The notes beneath the pieces were generated by a model. It was not told where the DNA came from. It searched no databases and saw only the letters and a program-made list of their open reading frames with translations. From positions 62,001 through 126,000 of the forward strand of contig JAFKEQ010000004.1 of assembly GCA_017308575.1 (NCBI GenBank): a stretch of DNA of 64,000 nt, written 5' to 3'. Source of the DNA: Afipia sp. (GTDB lineage Bacteria > Pseudomonadota > Alphaproteobacteria > Rhizobiales > Xanthobacteraceae). Below are positions 45,054 through 55,927 of this stretch, in pieces (positions within the stretch are counted from its first letter, which is position 1; each line of letters starts with the position of its first letter). Made by a program: the position numbers and the translations under genes.

Positions 45054-46214
45054 ATGACGAGTCGTATCACGACGGCTGCGGCCGTGATTTTCGCTGGCGC
45101 GACAGCAATGAGTCCGGCGTTCGCGCAGGATGTGAAGCTGCCGAACACAATGGCTTTCACTGCCTATGACACGGGCACATCCGGATTCAATATCGCCGTC
45201 GGCGTCGGCAAGATGATGAAGGACAAATACGGCTCGGATGTCCGCGTGCTTCCCGCGGGCAACGACGTGGCGCGTCTCGCGCCGTTGCGTGCGAACCGCG
45301 CTGTGCTGGCCTGGATGGGAACCGGCAGCTACTTCGCGCAGGAAGGCGTGTTCGAATTCGGCGTGAAGGAATGGGGCCCTCAGGCGATCCAGATGACGCT
45401 CTCGACCGTGGATTGCAACGGCTTGTCGGTCGGCGTCGCAAAGGACTCGGGCGTCAAGGAGTGGAAGGATTTTCGCGGCAAGCGGCTCGGCTTCGTGGTC
45501 GGCTCGCCCGCGCTGAACCAGAACGCGCTCGCGATCATCGCCTATGCCGGCCTCACGCAGAAAGACGTCAAGATCGTCGAATTCGCCAGCTACAGCGCAA
45601 TGTGGAAAGGCGTCATCAACAATGGCGCCGACGGCGCATTCGGTTCCACTGTGACAGGCCCCGCGAAGGAACTGGAAAGCTCGCCGCGCGGCATTATCTG
45701 GCCCGAGCTTCCAGCGGATGACAAGGCCGCGTGGGAACGCGTCCGCAAGGTCGGCGCCTTCTTCAATCCTCACAATGTGACGTGCGGCGCGGCCATCGAG
45801 GCCTCCAAGCCGCTGAAGCTCGCGACCTATCCCTACCCGATCGCGACCGCTTATGCGACGCAGAGCGCCGATCAGATCTACAGCCTGACCAAGGCGATGA
45901 TCGCCAACTATGATTCCTACAAGGATGCCGCACCGGGTTCATCCGGCCTCGACGTCAAGAAGCAGACCAAGCAGTGGGTCATTCCCTATCACGCCGGTGC
46001 GGTGAAGGCGCTGAAGGAAGCCGGGCAATGGACCGACGCAGATGAGGCGTTCAACAACAACCTCTTCAAGCGGCAGTCCGTACTGGCCGCCGCATGGGCG
46101 GAATACGGCAAGAGCAATCCGCCATCCGACAATGCCGAATATCTGAAGGGCTGGATGGCCGCACGCAAGGCAGCGTTGGCGAAGGCCAACATGCCGAACG
46201 GCTTCGACGACTAG
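45054..46214 (+). CDS. TAXI family TRAP transporter solute-binding protein
   Basis: This 386-residue periplasmic binding protein of a tripartite ATP-independent transporter has a signal peptide cleaved near residue 24 (AFA/QD). The mature start LPNTMAFTAYDTGTSGFNIAVGVGKMMKD is the TAXI-family signature, followed by VRVLPAGNDVARLAPLRANRAVLAW. TAXI proteins bind glutamate or other carboxylates in the few studied cases. The ATG at 45054 follows GGGGAGG with 6 bp spacing; an upstream in-frame GTG is less likely. The next gene is the fused permease, 76 bp downstream, with a stem-loop in the gap that may favour higher levels of the binding protein. Confidence 0.93.
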   Translation: MTSRITTAAAVIFAGATAMSPAFAQDVKLPNTMAFTAYDTGTSGFNIAVGVGKMMKDKYGSDVRVLPAGNDVARLAPLRANRAVLAWMGTGSYFAQEGVFEFGVKEWGPQAIQMTLSTVDCNGLSVGVAKDSGVKEWKDFRGKRLGFVVGSPALNQNALAIIAYAGLTQKDVKIVEFASYSAMWKGVINNGADGAFGSTVTGPAKELESSPRGIIWPELPADDKAAWERVRKVGAFFNPHNVTCGAAIEASKPLKLATYPYPIATAYATQSADQIYSLTKAMIANYDSYKDAAPGSSGLDVKKQTKQWVIPYHAGAVKALKEAGQWTDADEAFNNNLFKRQSVLAAAWAEYGKSNPPSDNAEYLKGWMAARKAALAKANMPNGFDD

Positions 46215-46237
46215 CAGGCCGAGTTCAGCGCTCTTGT

Positions 46238-46273
46238 GAATCCGAAGCCGCATTCGATGCGAGCTTCGGATTC
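46238..46273 (+). repeat. Intergenic stem-loop between TAXI binding protein and permease
   Basis: GAATCCGAAGC (46238-46248) and GCTTCGGATTC (46263-46273) are perfect 11-bp complementary arms with a 14-nt loop. There is no T-run after it, so it is not a full terminator; it may protect the 3' end of the upstream message or attenuate read-through. Confidence 0.6.
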
Positions 46274-46290
46274 AGGACACTGAAAAACGG

Positions 46291-48444
46291 ATGTCGTCAA
46301 ATACCCAGCCTCGAAATTGCGTAGCTTCGGAATCGCCCATGCCAGACTCGTCCGACATCACCAGTGCCGCAGATGCTCCTGTGACAGCAGAAACCATCGC
46401 GGCGGCTGAAAAGAGAGTCGTCTTCGACGATCCGCACGCCGGCACGGGCGGCTTGCAGGAAGCGGAAGTCACGCGGGTGCGCGCCCTGCGCGGCGGATGG
46501 CGATGGGCGCTCGTTGTGGCGACGGCCGCAACGATCCTGCTCTGCATCAACCAGCAGTTCACCCTCCGCTTCTTTGTGGACTATACGCAGCTCAACACGG
46601 AGTATTTCTACCTTCTGATTGCATTGATGCTGCCGTTCACATTCCTGATCTTTCCCGGTTCGGAACGTGCGCCGCTCGATCGTATTCCCTGGTACGATCT
46701 CGTGCTGTTCGTCGCCACCTTTGCCTCAGCGATCTGGCTGATGATGAACATTCGCCAGGCCGCTGCGCTGGGCTGGGAATATTCCGGCGCACCCATGCCG
46801 GTGATTATCGGCGGCCTCGTGATGTGGGCAATGCTCATGGAGGCACTGCGCCGCACTGGCGGCTGGAGCCTGCTGCTCTGCGTGTTTCCCTTCACTGTCT
46901 ATCCGCTGTTCGCGGAATGGAGCTGGCTCGGCCCGTTCCGCGGCAGCCAGTCGACGCTCGATCAGGCCACCGCCTATCATGTCCTGTCCGGCGAAAGCCT
47001 GCTCGGCATTCCGATCCAGGCCTTCGCCGATACGGTGATCGGCTTTCTGGTGTTCGGCACTGCGCTGATGATGACCGGCGCGGGCAAGTTCTTCATCAAC
47101 ATCGCCTTCGCGCTGTGCGGCACCTTCCGCGGCGGTGCGGCCAAGGTCTGCATCTTCGCCAGCGGACTGCTCGGCATGATGTCGGGCTCGATCATCTCGA
47201 ACGTTCTGACCGCCGGCACCATGACCATTCCGGTTATGAAGAAAAGCGGCTTCCGCGCCTCCTATGCCGCCGCGATCGAGGCCTGCGCCTCCACCGGCGC
47301 GGTGCTCGCGCCGCCAGTGATGGGCGCAACCGCTTTCGTCATCGCGCAGTTCTTAAACGTGAGCTACGCGGACGTTGCACTCGCAGCCGTCATTCCCGCC
47401 GCGCTTTATTACCTTGGCCTGTTCATGCAGGTGGATTCCTACGCCGCCCGTCACGGCCTCGCCGGCATTCCACGCTCCGAGCTTCCGAGGGTCTGGGATA
47501 CGATCAAGGACGGCTGGTACTATATCTTCGTCATCGCGCTTCTGATCGTGATGCTGCTCTACTTCAAGCGCGAGAGCCATGCACCGTTCTTCGCCACCGC
47601 GCTGCTTCTGGTTCTCAATCAACTGTTTTCGAAAGACACGCGCTGGACATTCGCGACCGTCGGCAAATTCCTCGAAGTCAACGGCCGCACCTTCGTCGAA
47701 CTGATCGGCATCCTTGCCGGATGCGGCCTCCTGATCGGCGCCTTCTCGATGACCGGCGTGATCTCCAGCCTCGCCAATGATCTGCTGACCCTTGCGGGCG
47801 ACAATGCCTTGCTGCTGCTGACGATGTGCGCCTTCACCAGCCTGATCCTCGGCCTAGGCCTGACTACGACAGCCTGCTACATCTTTCTTGCGATCCTTGT
47901 CGCACCCGCGCTGGAGAAGGTCGGCCTCAACAGGATGGCCGTGCACATGTTCATCTTCTATTGGGGCATGCTGTCGTCGATCACACCGCCCGTCGCCATC
48001 GCATCCTTTGCCGCCGCTGGCATCGCCGGTTCGCCTGCAATGAAGACGGGATGGGAATCGATGTGGGTCGGCAGCATCATCTACTTCATTCCGTTCTTCT
48101 TCGTGCTCAATCCCGCGCTCGTCCTGCAGGGCGATGCGCCCTACCTCGCGGCGCTGGGCCTGATGACGATGGCAGGCATTGGAACCCTGTTCATCTGCGG
48201 CGGCATTCAGGGCTATCAGGCGTTCGTCGGCGACCTGCGCCGCGCGGGCTCTCTCGAGTGGCCGCTGCGCGTGCTGCTCGTGATCGGCGGGTTTGTCATC
48301 GCAACCCCAGGCGGCGGCATCATGCCGATCTCGCAGCTTCAGATCATGATGCTCGGACTTGCGATCCTGATTCCGACAATCCTGATCGCGATGTTTCTGG
48401 TGCGGCGCAATCCGATCGTTCCCGCGGAACCCGTCGGCAGTTGA
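46291..48444 (+). CDS. TRAP transporter fused permease (4TM/12TM) of the TAXI type
   Basis: This 717-residue inner-membrane protein combines the small (DctQ-like) and large (DctM-like) subunits of a TRAP transporter. After a hydrophilic N-terminus of about 65 residues, helices begin at WRWALVVATAATILL. The DctM part has GKFFINIAFALCGTFRGGAAKVCIFASGLLGMMSGSIISNVLTAG (about 267-312) and MGATAFVIAQFL. A second signature, LGLGLTTTACYIFLAILVAPALEKVGLNRMAVHMFIFYWGMLSSITPPVAIASFAAAGIAG, lies near 515-575. It uses the Na+ or proton gradient and works with the binding protein encoded just upstream. Confidence 0.94.
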   Translation: MSSNTQPRNCVASESPMPDSSDITSAADAPVTAETIAAAEKRVVFDDPHAGTGGLQEAEVTRVRALRGGWRWALVVATAATILLCINQQFTLRFFVDYTQLNTEYFYLLIALMLPFTFLIFPGSERAPLDRIPWYDLVLFVATFASAIWLMMNIRQAAALGWEYSGAPMPVIIGGLVMWAMLMEALRRTGGWSLLLCVFPFTVYPLFAEWSWLGPFRGSQSTLDQATAYHVLSGESLLGIPIQAFADTVIGFLVFGTALMMTGAGKFFINIAFALCGTFRGGAAKVCIFASGLLGMMSGSIISNVLTAGTMTIPVMKKSGFRASYAAAIEACASTGAVLAPPVMGATAFVIAQFLNVSYADVALAAVIPAALYYLGLFMQVDSYAARHGLAGIPRSELPRVWDTIKDGWYYIFVIALLIVMLLYFKRESHAPFFATALLLVLNQLFSKDTRWTFATVGKFLEVNGRTFVELIGILAGCGLLIGAFSMTGVISSLANDLLTLAGDNALLLLTMCAFTSLILGLGLTTTACYIFLAILVAPALEKVGLNRMAVHMFIFYWGMLSSITPPVAIASFAAAGIAGSPAMKTGWESMWVGSIIYFIPFFFVLNPALVLQGDAPYLAALGLMTMAGIGTLFICGGIQGYQAFVGDLRRAGSLEWPLRVLLVIGGFVIATPGGGIMPISQLQIMMLGLAILIPTILIAMFLVRRNPIVPAEPVGS

Positions 48445-48485
48445 GGGAATTATCGGCGCGCATTCGAATCGATTGTGGCGACAAT

Positions 48486-48599
48486 TTGCAGATCGATGAA
48501 CAGAAGCGCTGCGCGTGCGGACAGATCGTGCTGCCACGACACACTTTGGAAATATGCGAGGCTTGTCGCCGCGCGAAAGGCTTGTGTCCGGCGCGCTGA
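48486..48599 (+). CDS. Possible 37-residue Cys-rich zinc-ribbon-like small protein
   Basis: A short frame starts at a TTG and reads QIDEQKRCACGQIV, then LEICEACRRAKGLC. The CxC...CxxC arrangement with a late extra Cys resembles a treble-clef or zinc-ribbon. There is no strong ribosome-binding site, and the TTG start is a guess. Small Cys-rich proteins are easily missed, so I record it with low confidence. It lies between the TRAP permease and the secreted Cys-repeat protein. Confidence 0.3.
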   Translation: MQIDEQKRCACGQIVLPRHTLEICEACRRAKGLCPAR

Positions 48600-48651
48600 T
48601 GTGTTCGATCTATGGTTCGCTCAATAGAACGACGCTCCATAAGGGATCACG

Positions 48652-48894
48652 ATGTTCAGAACGCTTCTTGCCGCCACACTGCTTGCCTCGGCCACCTCGG
48701 TCGCGCTGGCGCAAGCTCCCGCTCCCCAGCGCAGCGGAACTGCCGACGAGCAGAAGGCCTGCGCCCCCGACGTCTCCCGCCATTGCCGCGCCGTGATGAA
48801 CGACGGCGATCTGACCGTGCTCGGCTGCCTGAAGGCCAACCGCGCCAAGATCAGCAAGAAGTGCGATGCGGTGCTTATCAGCCACGGGCAGTAA
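48652..48894 (+). CDS. Small secreted cysteine-rich-repeat protein
   Basis: This 80-residue protein has a signal peptide (FRTLLAATLLASATSVALA/QA). The mature part holds CAPDVSRHCRAVMNDGDLTVLGCLKANRAKISKKC, with four Cys arranged like one Cys-rich repeat of the Golgi-apparatus-protein/GLG1 type, widespread in alphaproteobacterial exported proteins. AAGGGA 7 bp upstream of the ATG supports the start. A strong terminator follows 27 bp after the stop. Function is unknown; two disulfides are likely in the periplasm. Confidence 0.75.
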   Translation: MFRTLLAATLLASATSVALAQAPAPQRSGTADEQKACAPDVSRHCRAVMNDGDLTVLGCLKANRAKISKKCDAVLISHGQ

Positions 48895-48921
48895 GTCCGG
48901 CTGACTTCACTCAAATGCAAA

Positions 48922-48955
48922 TGGCGGCGTAGCCTCGGGCCACGCCGCCATTTTT
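48922..48955 (+). terminator. Rho-independent terminator after the Cys-rich gene
   Basis: TGGCGGCGT (48922-48930) pairs with ACGCCGCCA (48942-48950) around an 11-nt loop and is followed by TTTTT. It lies 27 bp after the stop at 48894 and may act in both directions against the converging hpnO gene. Confidence 0.88.
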
Positions 48956-48986
48956 CATTTGGAAATATCCGATAAGACGAAACGCG

Positions 48987-50405
<1,419 letters not shown>

Positions 50406-50502
50406 CTAGTCAATCGAAAAGAATGTCTGCGTCGTTTTGTCTGTCTCTAGAACAGTATACGACTCTTGTGGTTTAAGTTGGTTGCAATGCACGCGAGGAT
50501 TC

Positions 50503-51159
50503 ATGCGTAAACTGGCCTTTAGTGGAATGTTCCTTCTCGCTGCCTCGGGCCTCGCCCAGGCCGCCGATCCGGTCGGCGAGTGGCGGGACGAAGACAGCAA
50601 CGCGACGATTCGAATCGTGGATTGCAATTCGCGGGTGTGGGGCATCATCGCATCCGAAAAGACCCCCGGCACCATCGACAAGAACAACCCCGACAAGGCC
50701 AAGCGCACACGCGCCACGCTCGGCATTCCCATCCTTCTCAACATGACGAAGGACGAGGAGGAGAAGGACAAATGGGAAGGCAAGATCTACGATCCCATTC
50801 GCGGCAAGCTGTTCTCCTCGTCCATCCAGGTCAAATCCCCCAACACCCTGCGCGTCGAGGGATGCGTGGCGATGGTTCTCTGCGGCGGTCAGACCTGGAC
50901 ACGCGTCGAACCCGGCACCTCCGGCTTCACCTACACGCCGCTGCTGGCAAAGGCGGCAGGCGGCGCAGCCCCGGCACATGGCGCAAAAGCCGCTCCGTCG
51001 CCCTTCCCCGCACCGATCGGGACGCCGAAGACCGCCGGCCACACGCCTCCGAAAGCGGCAGCCGGTGCCAAGGCAGGTGTATCAGGCACGGCGGCAACAG
51101 ACCCCGTAACCGCCGAGATTTGCGCCATTCCGGAAATAGCAACCGCGCCGGCCAAGTAA
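50503..51159 (+). CDS. DUF2147 family exported protein
   Basis: This 218-residue protein has a signal peptide (LAFSGMFLLAASGLAQA/ADP). The mature domain starts DPVGEWRDEDSNATIRIVDCNSRVWGII and ends with RVEGCVAMVLCGGQTWTRV, the two marks of DUF2147, a small beta-barrel-like domain. A Pro/Ala-rich tail (about 150-218) follows and is not part of the domain. CGAGGA 5 bp before the ATG at 50503 decides the start over an earlier GTG/ATG frame. It is inside the hopanoid block, between hpnO and hpnN. Function is unknown. Confidence 0.82.
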   Translation: MRKLAFSGMFLLAASGLAQAADPVGEWRDEDSNATIRIVDCNSRVWGIIASEKTPGTIDKNNPDKAKRTRATLGIPILLNMTKDEEEKDKWEGKIYDPIRGKLFSSSIQVKSPNTLRVEGCVAMVLCGGQTWTRVEPGTSGFTYTPLLAKAAGGAAPAHGAKAAPSPFPAPIGTPKTAGHTPPKAAAGAKAGVSGTAATDPVTAEICAIPEIATAPAK

Positions 51160-51178
51160 TCTGGCCGGCTGGTTCTCC

Positions 51179-53776
51179 TTACTCTTCCTTTGATATCTCG
51201 CGCGGCTTGCCCATCAGCGCAGGCTGAAACAGCACGGCCGCGGCCAGCGTCGTCACCAGCGACAGCGCCAGCAGCTTGCCCATGCTCGACGTGCCCGGAT
51301 GGCTCGACAGCCACAGGCTGCCGAAGGCCGTCGCGGTGGTCATGGCGCTGAAGAAGATCGCCCGCGTCAGGCTCGACTGCAGCAGGTTGGTGTGCCCTGC
51401 CCGCCAGGCCGTGACGTAGTAGATCTTGAAGGCCACGCCGATTCCGAGCAGCACCGGCAGCGCGATGATGTTGGCGAAGTTCATCGGCATGCCGATGAGA
51501 ACGCAAATCTCCAGCGTCACCACGCCCGCTAGCACCAGCGGCACCAGTGTCAGCAGCACGTCGCCGATTCGCCGCAGCACGATCCAGAGCAGGATCGAGA
51601 TCGACAGCAGCGCCCAGCCGCCTGCCTGAATGAAGGCGGACACTATCGTGTCGCCGGACTTCAGGATCGAAATCGGCCCGCCGATGGCGTTGGGCTCGAC
51701 CTTCAGCACCGCGGCGGCGAACTTGCGCAAGGTTTCGTTGTCGTTCGGATCGCCCTTGGGCAGAGCCTCCACGCGCGTGCGGCCGTCGGATAGCGTCCAA
51801 TCGCTGAGGATATCCGGCGGCAGCGTCTTCGCGCTGATCGTCTGGGCCTTGAGCAGCGCGCGGACCTGATCCAGCGCGACATTGAGCGGCGCGATGAACG
51901 TCGCCTCCGCCTTGTCGCGTATGGCCTTGTCGCCCTGCGCAAGCTTGCTCAGCGCATCCGCCAGACGGCGGGCTGCGACCGCGCCCGGCCCCTTGTCGTC
52001 GCCGGCGGTCTTGCGCAGGCTTTCCACCGAGCCTTTCAGCGCGGCGACATTCTCTTCATCCGACGGCGCGCTGCCGCGCGGCGTCTCGTTCAGGATCGGG
52101 TTGAGCTGCGCAGCCGCCTTGCGGATGATTGCGAGCTTGGCCGGCTGATCGTCCGGAAGGAAGGTGTCGAGTGAAATCACCCGCGAGACTTCCGGCAGCT
52201 TCGCGAGCCGCGCCTGCACGTCCTTGGCCGCGGCGGCCGACGGCGCGAGAACCTCGACCCCGTTGGTGCCGGTGTTCGGATCGCGGCGCAGATCAAGATA
52301 GGTCGCGATCGATTCGACCTTCGGATTGCGCAGGTTGATCGGGTTGAAGTCGAAGTGCAGGAAGTAAAGCAGCGGCAGGCCGGCAACGGCCACGCCGATG
52401 GTCCAGGCCACGACACCGATGCGATGCCGCTCGAGGAAATCGTCGACCGGAGCCAGGAAGGTGAAGCCCAGCGGCTCGGCTTCGCCCGCGGGATTCATCA
52501 GCTTGAGCAGGGCCGGCAGCACGGTGATCGCCGCGATGAACGCGATCAGCATGCCCGCGCCTGCGATCTTGCCGAGTTCGGAGACGCCCTTGTAGTCGGT
52601 CGGCATGAACGACAGGAAGCCCGCGGCGGTTGCGACCGCCGCGAGGGTGAGCGGAACGGCGGAATACTGACCCGCCTTCTCCAGCGCGAGGCTCAGGTCG
52701 TGTCCCTCATGACGGTCGGCGCGATAACGCACGCTGTACTGAATGCCGAAGTCCACGCCGAGACCCACGAACAGCACGAAGAATGCGATCGAGATCAGGT
52801 TGAATGCACCGACCAGCATCAGGCCGACGGCGGTCGTGACCGCGAGGCCGATCACCAGCGTGATGAACACCGCCGTGATGATCTTCGGCGACTTCAATGC
52901 GCACCACAGGATGAACAGCACGATCAGCACGGTCAGGGAGTGCGTGAGGAACGCGTTCTCCTGAACGGTCGCAAACTCCTCATTGGCGATCGGGACCGGT
53001 CCGGTCAGGCGCACCCGCGCATTGTACTTCCCGGCCAGATCGAGATCGGTTGCCGCCTTGCGGATGGCATCGGTCGCCGCCCCGCCCGGTTCCAGCGCCT
53101 TGAAGTCAAGCACCGGCCGGATCAGAAACAGTTCGCGCTTGTCCGAGGCGGTCAGCGGCTGGTCGGATGACAGTTCCTTCCAGGAGAACGGCGCGGGCTG
53201 GCCCGCCAGCACTTTCTCGACGGTTTCGGCCACCTGGTTCAGGGGCCGCACCATGGAATCGCGGGAATACTGGCCACGCTGGGCGCCCTGCAGGCCGAAT
53301 TCCAGCACGCCGGTCAGGCCGCGCAGGCTGGGGTCGTCCACCAGGATGTTGAACAGAGGGGCTGCCGAGGCCAGTTGGCTGGTCTGCTTGGCCACTTCGG
53401 GGGTCGGCAGGAACAAAAGTCCGTTACTGTCGAAGAACGGTCCGCCACCCGGTTGCTGGATCGAAATGAACCTATCGGTCTGTGGCTGCAACTTCTTCTC
53501 GAGGGCCGCGCCAGCCTGTCGGGCCTGTTCCGGCGTGGGGGCCTCTACAACGGCCAGAATCGTGTCATTTTTGCCCGGAAACGCCTTTTCGAAGTCGATT
53601 TCGCGCTTTCGCCAGTCCAGATCGGGAGAAATAAGCTTCGCAACATCGGTGTTGATGGCAAAGTTCCGGTAGGAGTAGACGCCTGCTCCCGCTGCCAGAG
53701 CCAAGCCGGCCAGGAGGACCAGCCATGCGTGGCGCGTGCAAAAACGAACAAGCGATACAATATTCCTTGTCAGCAC
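51179..53776 (-). CDS. hpnN: HpnN, RND-family hopanoid transporter
   Basis: This 865-residue inner-membrane RND protein moves hopanoids toward the outer membrane; R. palustris hpnN mutants accumulate them inside. The start LTRNIVSLVRFCTRHAWLVLLAGLAL is the first helix, then NFAINTDVAKLISPDLDWRKREI of the first periplasmic domain. Two sets of five to six helices occur (about 265-430 and 715-850), with VGLGVDFGIQYSVRYR as the relay region of the first. A GTG at 53776 gives the usual HpnN N-terminus; a further GTG at 53806 is possible. It has no adaptor partner here, as is normal for this family. Confidence 0.93.
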   Translation of the reverse strand: MLTRNIVSLVRFCTRHAWLVLLAGLALAAGAGVYSYRNFAINTDVAKLISPDLDWRKREIDFEKAFPGKNDTILAVVEAPTPEQARQAGAALEKKLQPQTDRFISIQQPGGGPFFDSNGLLFLPTPEVAKQTSQLASAAPLFNILVDDPSLRGLTGVLEFGLQGAQRGQYSRDSMVRPLNQVAETVEKVLAGQPAPFSWKELSSDQPLTASDKRELFLIRPVLDFKALEPGGAATDAIRKAATDLDLAGKYNARVRLTGPVPIANEEFATVQENAFLTHSLTVLIVLFILWCALKSPKIITAVFITLVIGLAVTTAVGLMLVGAFNLISIAFFVLFVGLGVDFGIQYSVRYRADRHEGHDLSLALEKAGQYSAVPLTLAAVATAAGFLSFMPTDYKGVSELGKIAGAGMLIAFIAAITVLPALLKLMNPAGEAEPLGFTFLAPVDDFLERHRIGVVAWTIGVAVAGLPLLYFLHFDFNPINLRNPKVESIATYLDLRRDPNTGTNGVEVLAPSAAAAKDVQARLAKLPEVSRVISLDTFLPDDQPAKLAIIRKAAAQLNPILNETPRGSAPSDEENVAALKGSVESLRKTAGDDKGPGAVAARRLADALSKLAQGDKAIRDKAEATFIAPLNVALDQVRALLKAQTISAKTLPPDILSDWTLSDGRTRVEALPKGDPNDNETLRKFAAAVLKVEPNAIGGPISILKSGDTIVSAFIQAGGWALLSISILLWIVLRRIGDVLLTLVPLVLAGVVTLEICVLIGMPMNFANIIALPVLLGIGVAFKIYYVTAWRAGHTNLLQSSLTRAIFFSAMTTATAFGSLWLSSHPGTSSMGKLLALSLVTTLAAAVLFQPALMGKPREISKEE

Positions 53777-53988
53777 AGGTTTTCTTTCTATTTCTGGCAA
53801 TCGCACGACGTTGAAGCAACTGCCCGGGCGGCAGGTCGTTAACTTACTGATGCCTCAAACGGTGCCCTTAAGTCACACAATAGTGGCATTTAGCCGACAG
53901 TTCCTCAGAACTACTGCTGAATAGCTGCATTAATGCTACACTGCAAAATGTTCCCGTCTTGTTCCACTGACGTACTGGAAGCCTTGGT

Positions 53989-55905
53989 ATGACCTCATCG
54001 ACCCCACTGCTCGACTCAATCAAGTCGCCCGCCGATCTTCGCAAGATGAAGGAAAGCGACCTGCCTCAAGTTGCGGCCGAGGTTCGCGCGGAGACGATCA
54101 ATGCGGTTGCTGTGACGGGCGGCCATCTCGGTTCTGGTCTGGGTGTCGTTGAACTCACCGTTGCAATACATCATGTTTTTAATACGCCCGCAGATCGCGT
54201 CATCTGGGACGTCGGCCATCAGGCCTATCCGCACAAGATTCTGACCGAGCGCCGCGACCGTATCAAGACGTTGCGTCAGGGCGGCGGTCTTTCCGGTTTC
54301 ACCAAGCGCGCCGAAAGCGAATACGACTGTTTCGGTGCCGCGCACTCCTCGACCTCGATTTCCGCCGGTCTCGGCATGGCCGTGGCACGCGATCTCATCG
54401 GCGGCGACAACAATGTCATCGCGGTCATCGGTGACGGCGCGATGTCGGCCGGCATGGCCTACGAGGCGATGAACAATGCGGGCGCGATGGATTCGCGCCT
54501 GATCGTGATTCTGAATGATAACGAGATGTCGATTGCGCCGCCGGTCGGCGCGATGTCGTCCTATCTGTCGCGGCTGACCTCCAGCAACACCTACCGCTCG
54601 CTGCGCGAGATCGGCAAACAGGTCGCCAAGCGGCTTCCGAAATTCATCGAGAAGGGCGCGCAGCGCGCCGAGGAATATGCCCGCGGCATGCTGTCGGGCG
54701 GCACGCTGTTCGAGGAACTCGGCTTCTACTATGTCGGCCCGATCGACGGCCATAACCTCGACCATCTGCTGCCCGTGCTCAAGAACGTGCGCGATTCCAA
54801 GGTTGGCCCGACGCTGATCCATGTCGTCACCGAAAAGGGCAAGGGCTACACCCCGGCAGAGTCGTCCGCTGACAAGTATCACGGCGTGGTCAAGTTCGAC
54901 GTCGCCACCGGCAAGCAGGCCAAGGCGCAGGCCAACGCTCCCGCCTACACCAAGGTGTTCGGCAACAGCCTCGTTCAGGAAGCGGAGAAGGACGACAAGA
55001 TCGTCGCCATCACCGCGGCCATGCCGTCGGGCACCGGCGTCGACATTTTCGGCAAGGCTTTCCCGGATCGCACCTTCGATGTCGGCATCGCCGAACAGCA
55101 TGGCGTCACCTTCGCCGCAGGTCTTGCCGCCGAGGGCATGAAGCCGTTCGTCGCGATCTATTCGACCTTCCTGCAGCGCGGCTACGATCAGGTGGTGCAC
55201 GACGTCGCCATTCAGGGCCTGCCGGTCCGCTTCATCATCGACCGCGCGGGTCTGGTGGGCGCTGACGGTCCGACCCATGCCGGTTCGTTCGACATCGCAT
55301 TCCTCGGCTGTCTGCCGGGCATGGTGTTGATGGCTCCCTCCGACGAAGCCGAACTGGTTCACATGATGGCCACAGCGACTGCCATCGACGATCGCCCGTC
55401 TGCGATCCGCTTCCCGCGCGGCGATGGTGTCGGCGTCGATCTGCCGGCGGCCGGCGTTCCGCTGGAAATCGGCAAGGGGCGCATCGTGCGCGAAGGCTCG
55501 TCGGTCGCCCTGCTCTCGCTCGGCACCCGGCTACAGGAATGCCTGAAGGCCGCCGACATTCTCAAGAGCCACGGCCTCACGGTCACCGTGGCCGACGCCC
55601 GCTTCGCCAAGCCGATCGACACCGATCTGGTGCTCAAGCTGGCGCGCGAACATGAAGTCCTCATCACCGTCGAGGAAGGCTCCATCGGCGGCTTCGGCGC
55701 GCAGGTGATGCATGCCCTCGCCGAGAACGGCGCACTGGACAAGGGTCTGAAGGTCCGCTCGATGGTTCTGCCCGATACGTTCATCGATCAGGACACGCCG
55801 GCCGCGATGTATGCGAAGGCCGGTCTCGACGCCAAGGGCATCGTCAAGCGGGTGTTTGAAGCGCTCGGCCGCGAAGGCGAACTCAGCGCGGTGCAGCTTG
55901 CTTGA
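53989..55905 (+). CDS. dxs: Dxs, 1-deoxy-D-xylulose-5-phosphate synthase
   Basis: This 638-residue thiamine diphosphate enzyme makes DXP from pyruvate and glyceraldehyde 3-phosphate, the first step of the MEP pathway. The N-terminal part has [10 protein letters not shown] with the catalytic His and the ThDP/Mg motif [16 protein letters not shown] (about 148-163). The central part has [14 protein letters not shown] with the catalytic Glu, and the transketolase C-terminal domain starts near 500. It is the first of the plus-strand group dxs-ispH-hpnH, which ties isoprenoid precursor supply to hopanoid synthesis. The ATG at 53989 follows a Gly-Glu-like GGAAG. Confidence 0.97.
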   Translation: MTSSTPLLDSIKSPADLRKMKESDLPQVAAEVRAETINAVAVTGGHLGSGLGVVELTVAIHHVFNTPADRVIWDVGHQAYPHKILTERRDRIKTLRQGGGLSGFTKRAESEYDCFGAAHSSTSISAGLGMAVARDLIGGDNNVIAVIGDGAMSAGMAYEAMNNAGAMDSRLIVILNDNEMSIAPPVGAMSSYLSRLTSSNTYRSLREIGKQVAKRLPKFIEKGAQRAEEYARGMLSGGTLFEELGFYYVGPIDGHNLDHLLPVLKNVRDSKVGPTLIHVVTEKGKGYTPAESSADKYHGVVKFDVATGKQAKAQANAPAYTKVFGNSLVQEAEKDDKIVAITAAMPSGTGVDIFGKAFPDRTFDVGIAEQHGVTFAAGLAAEGMKPFVAIYSTFLQRGYDQVVHDVAIQGLPVRFIIDRAGLVGADGPTHAGSFDIAFLGCLPGMVLMAPSDEAELVHMMATATAIDDRPSAIRFPRGDGVGVDLPAAGVPLEIGKGRIVREGSSVALLSLGTRLQECLKAADILKSHGLTVTVADARFAKPIDTDLVLKLAREHEVLITVEEGSIGGFGAQVMHALAENGALDKGLKVRSMVLPDTFIDQDTPAAMYAKAGLDAKGIVKRVFEALGREGELSAVQLA

Positions 55906-55927
55906 TCCCGTGACCCACAAGCCGGAG

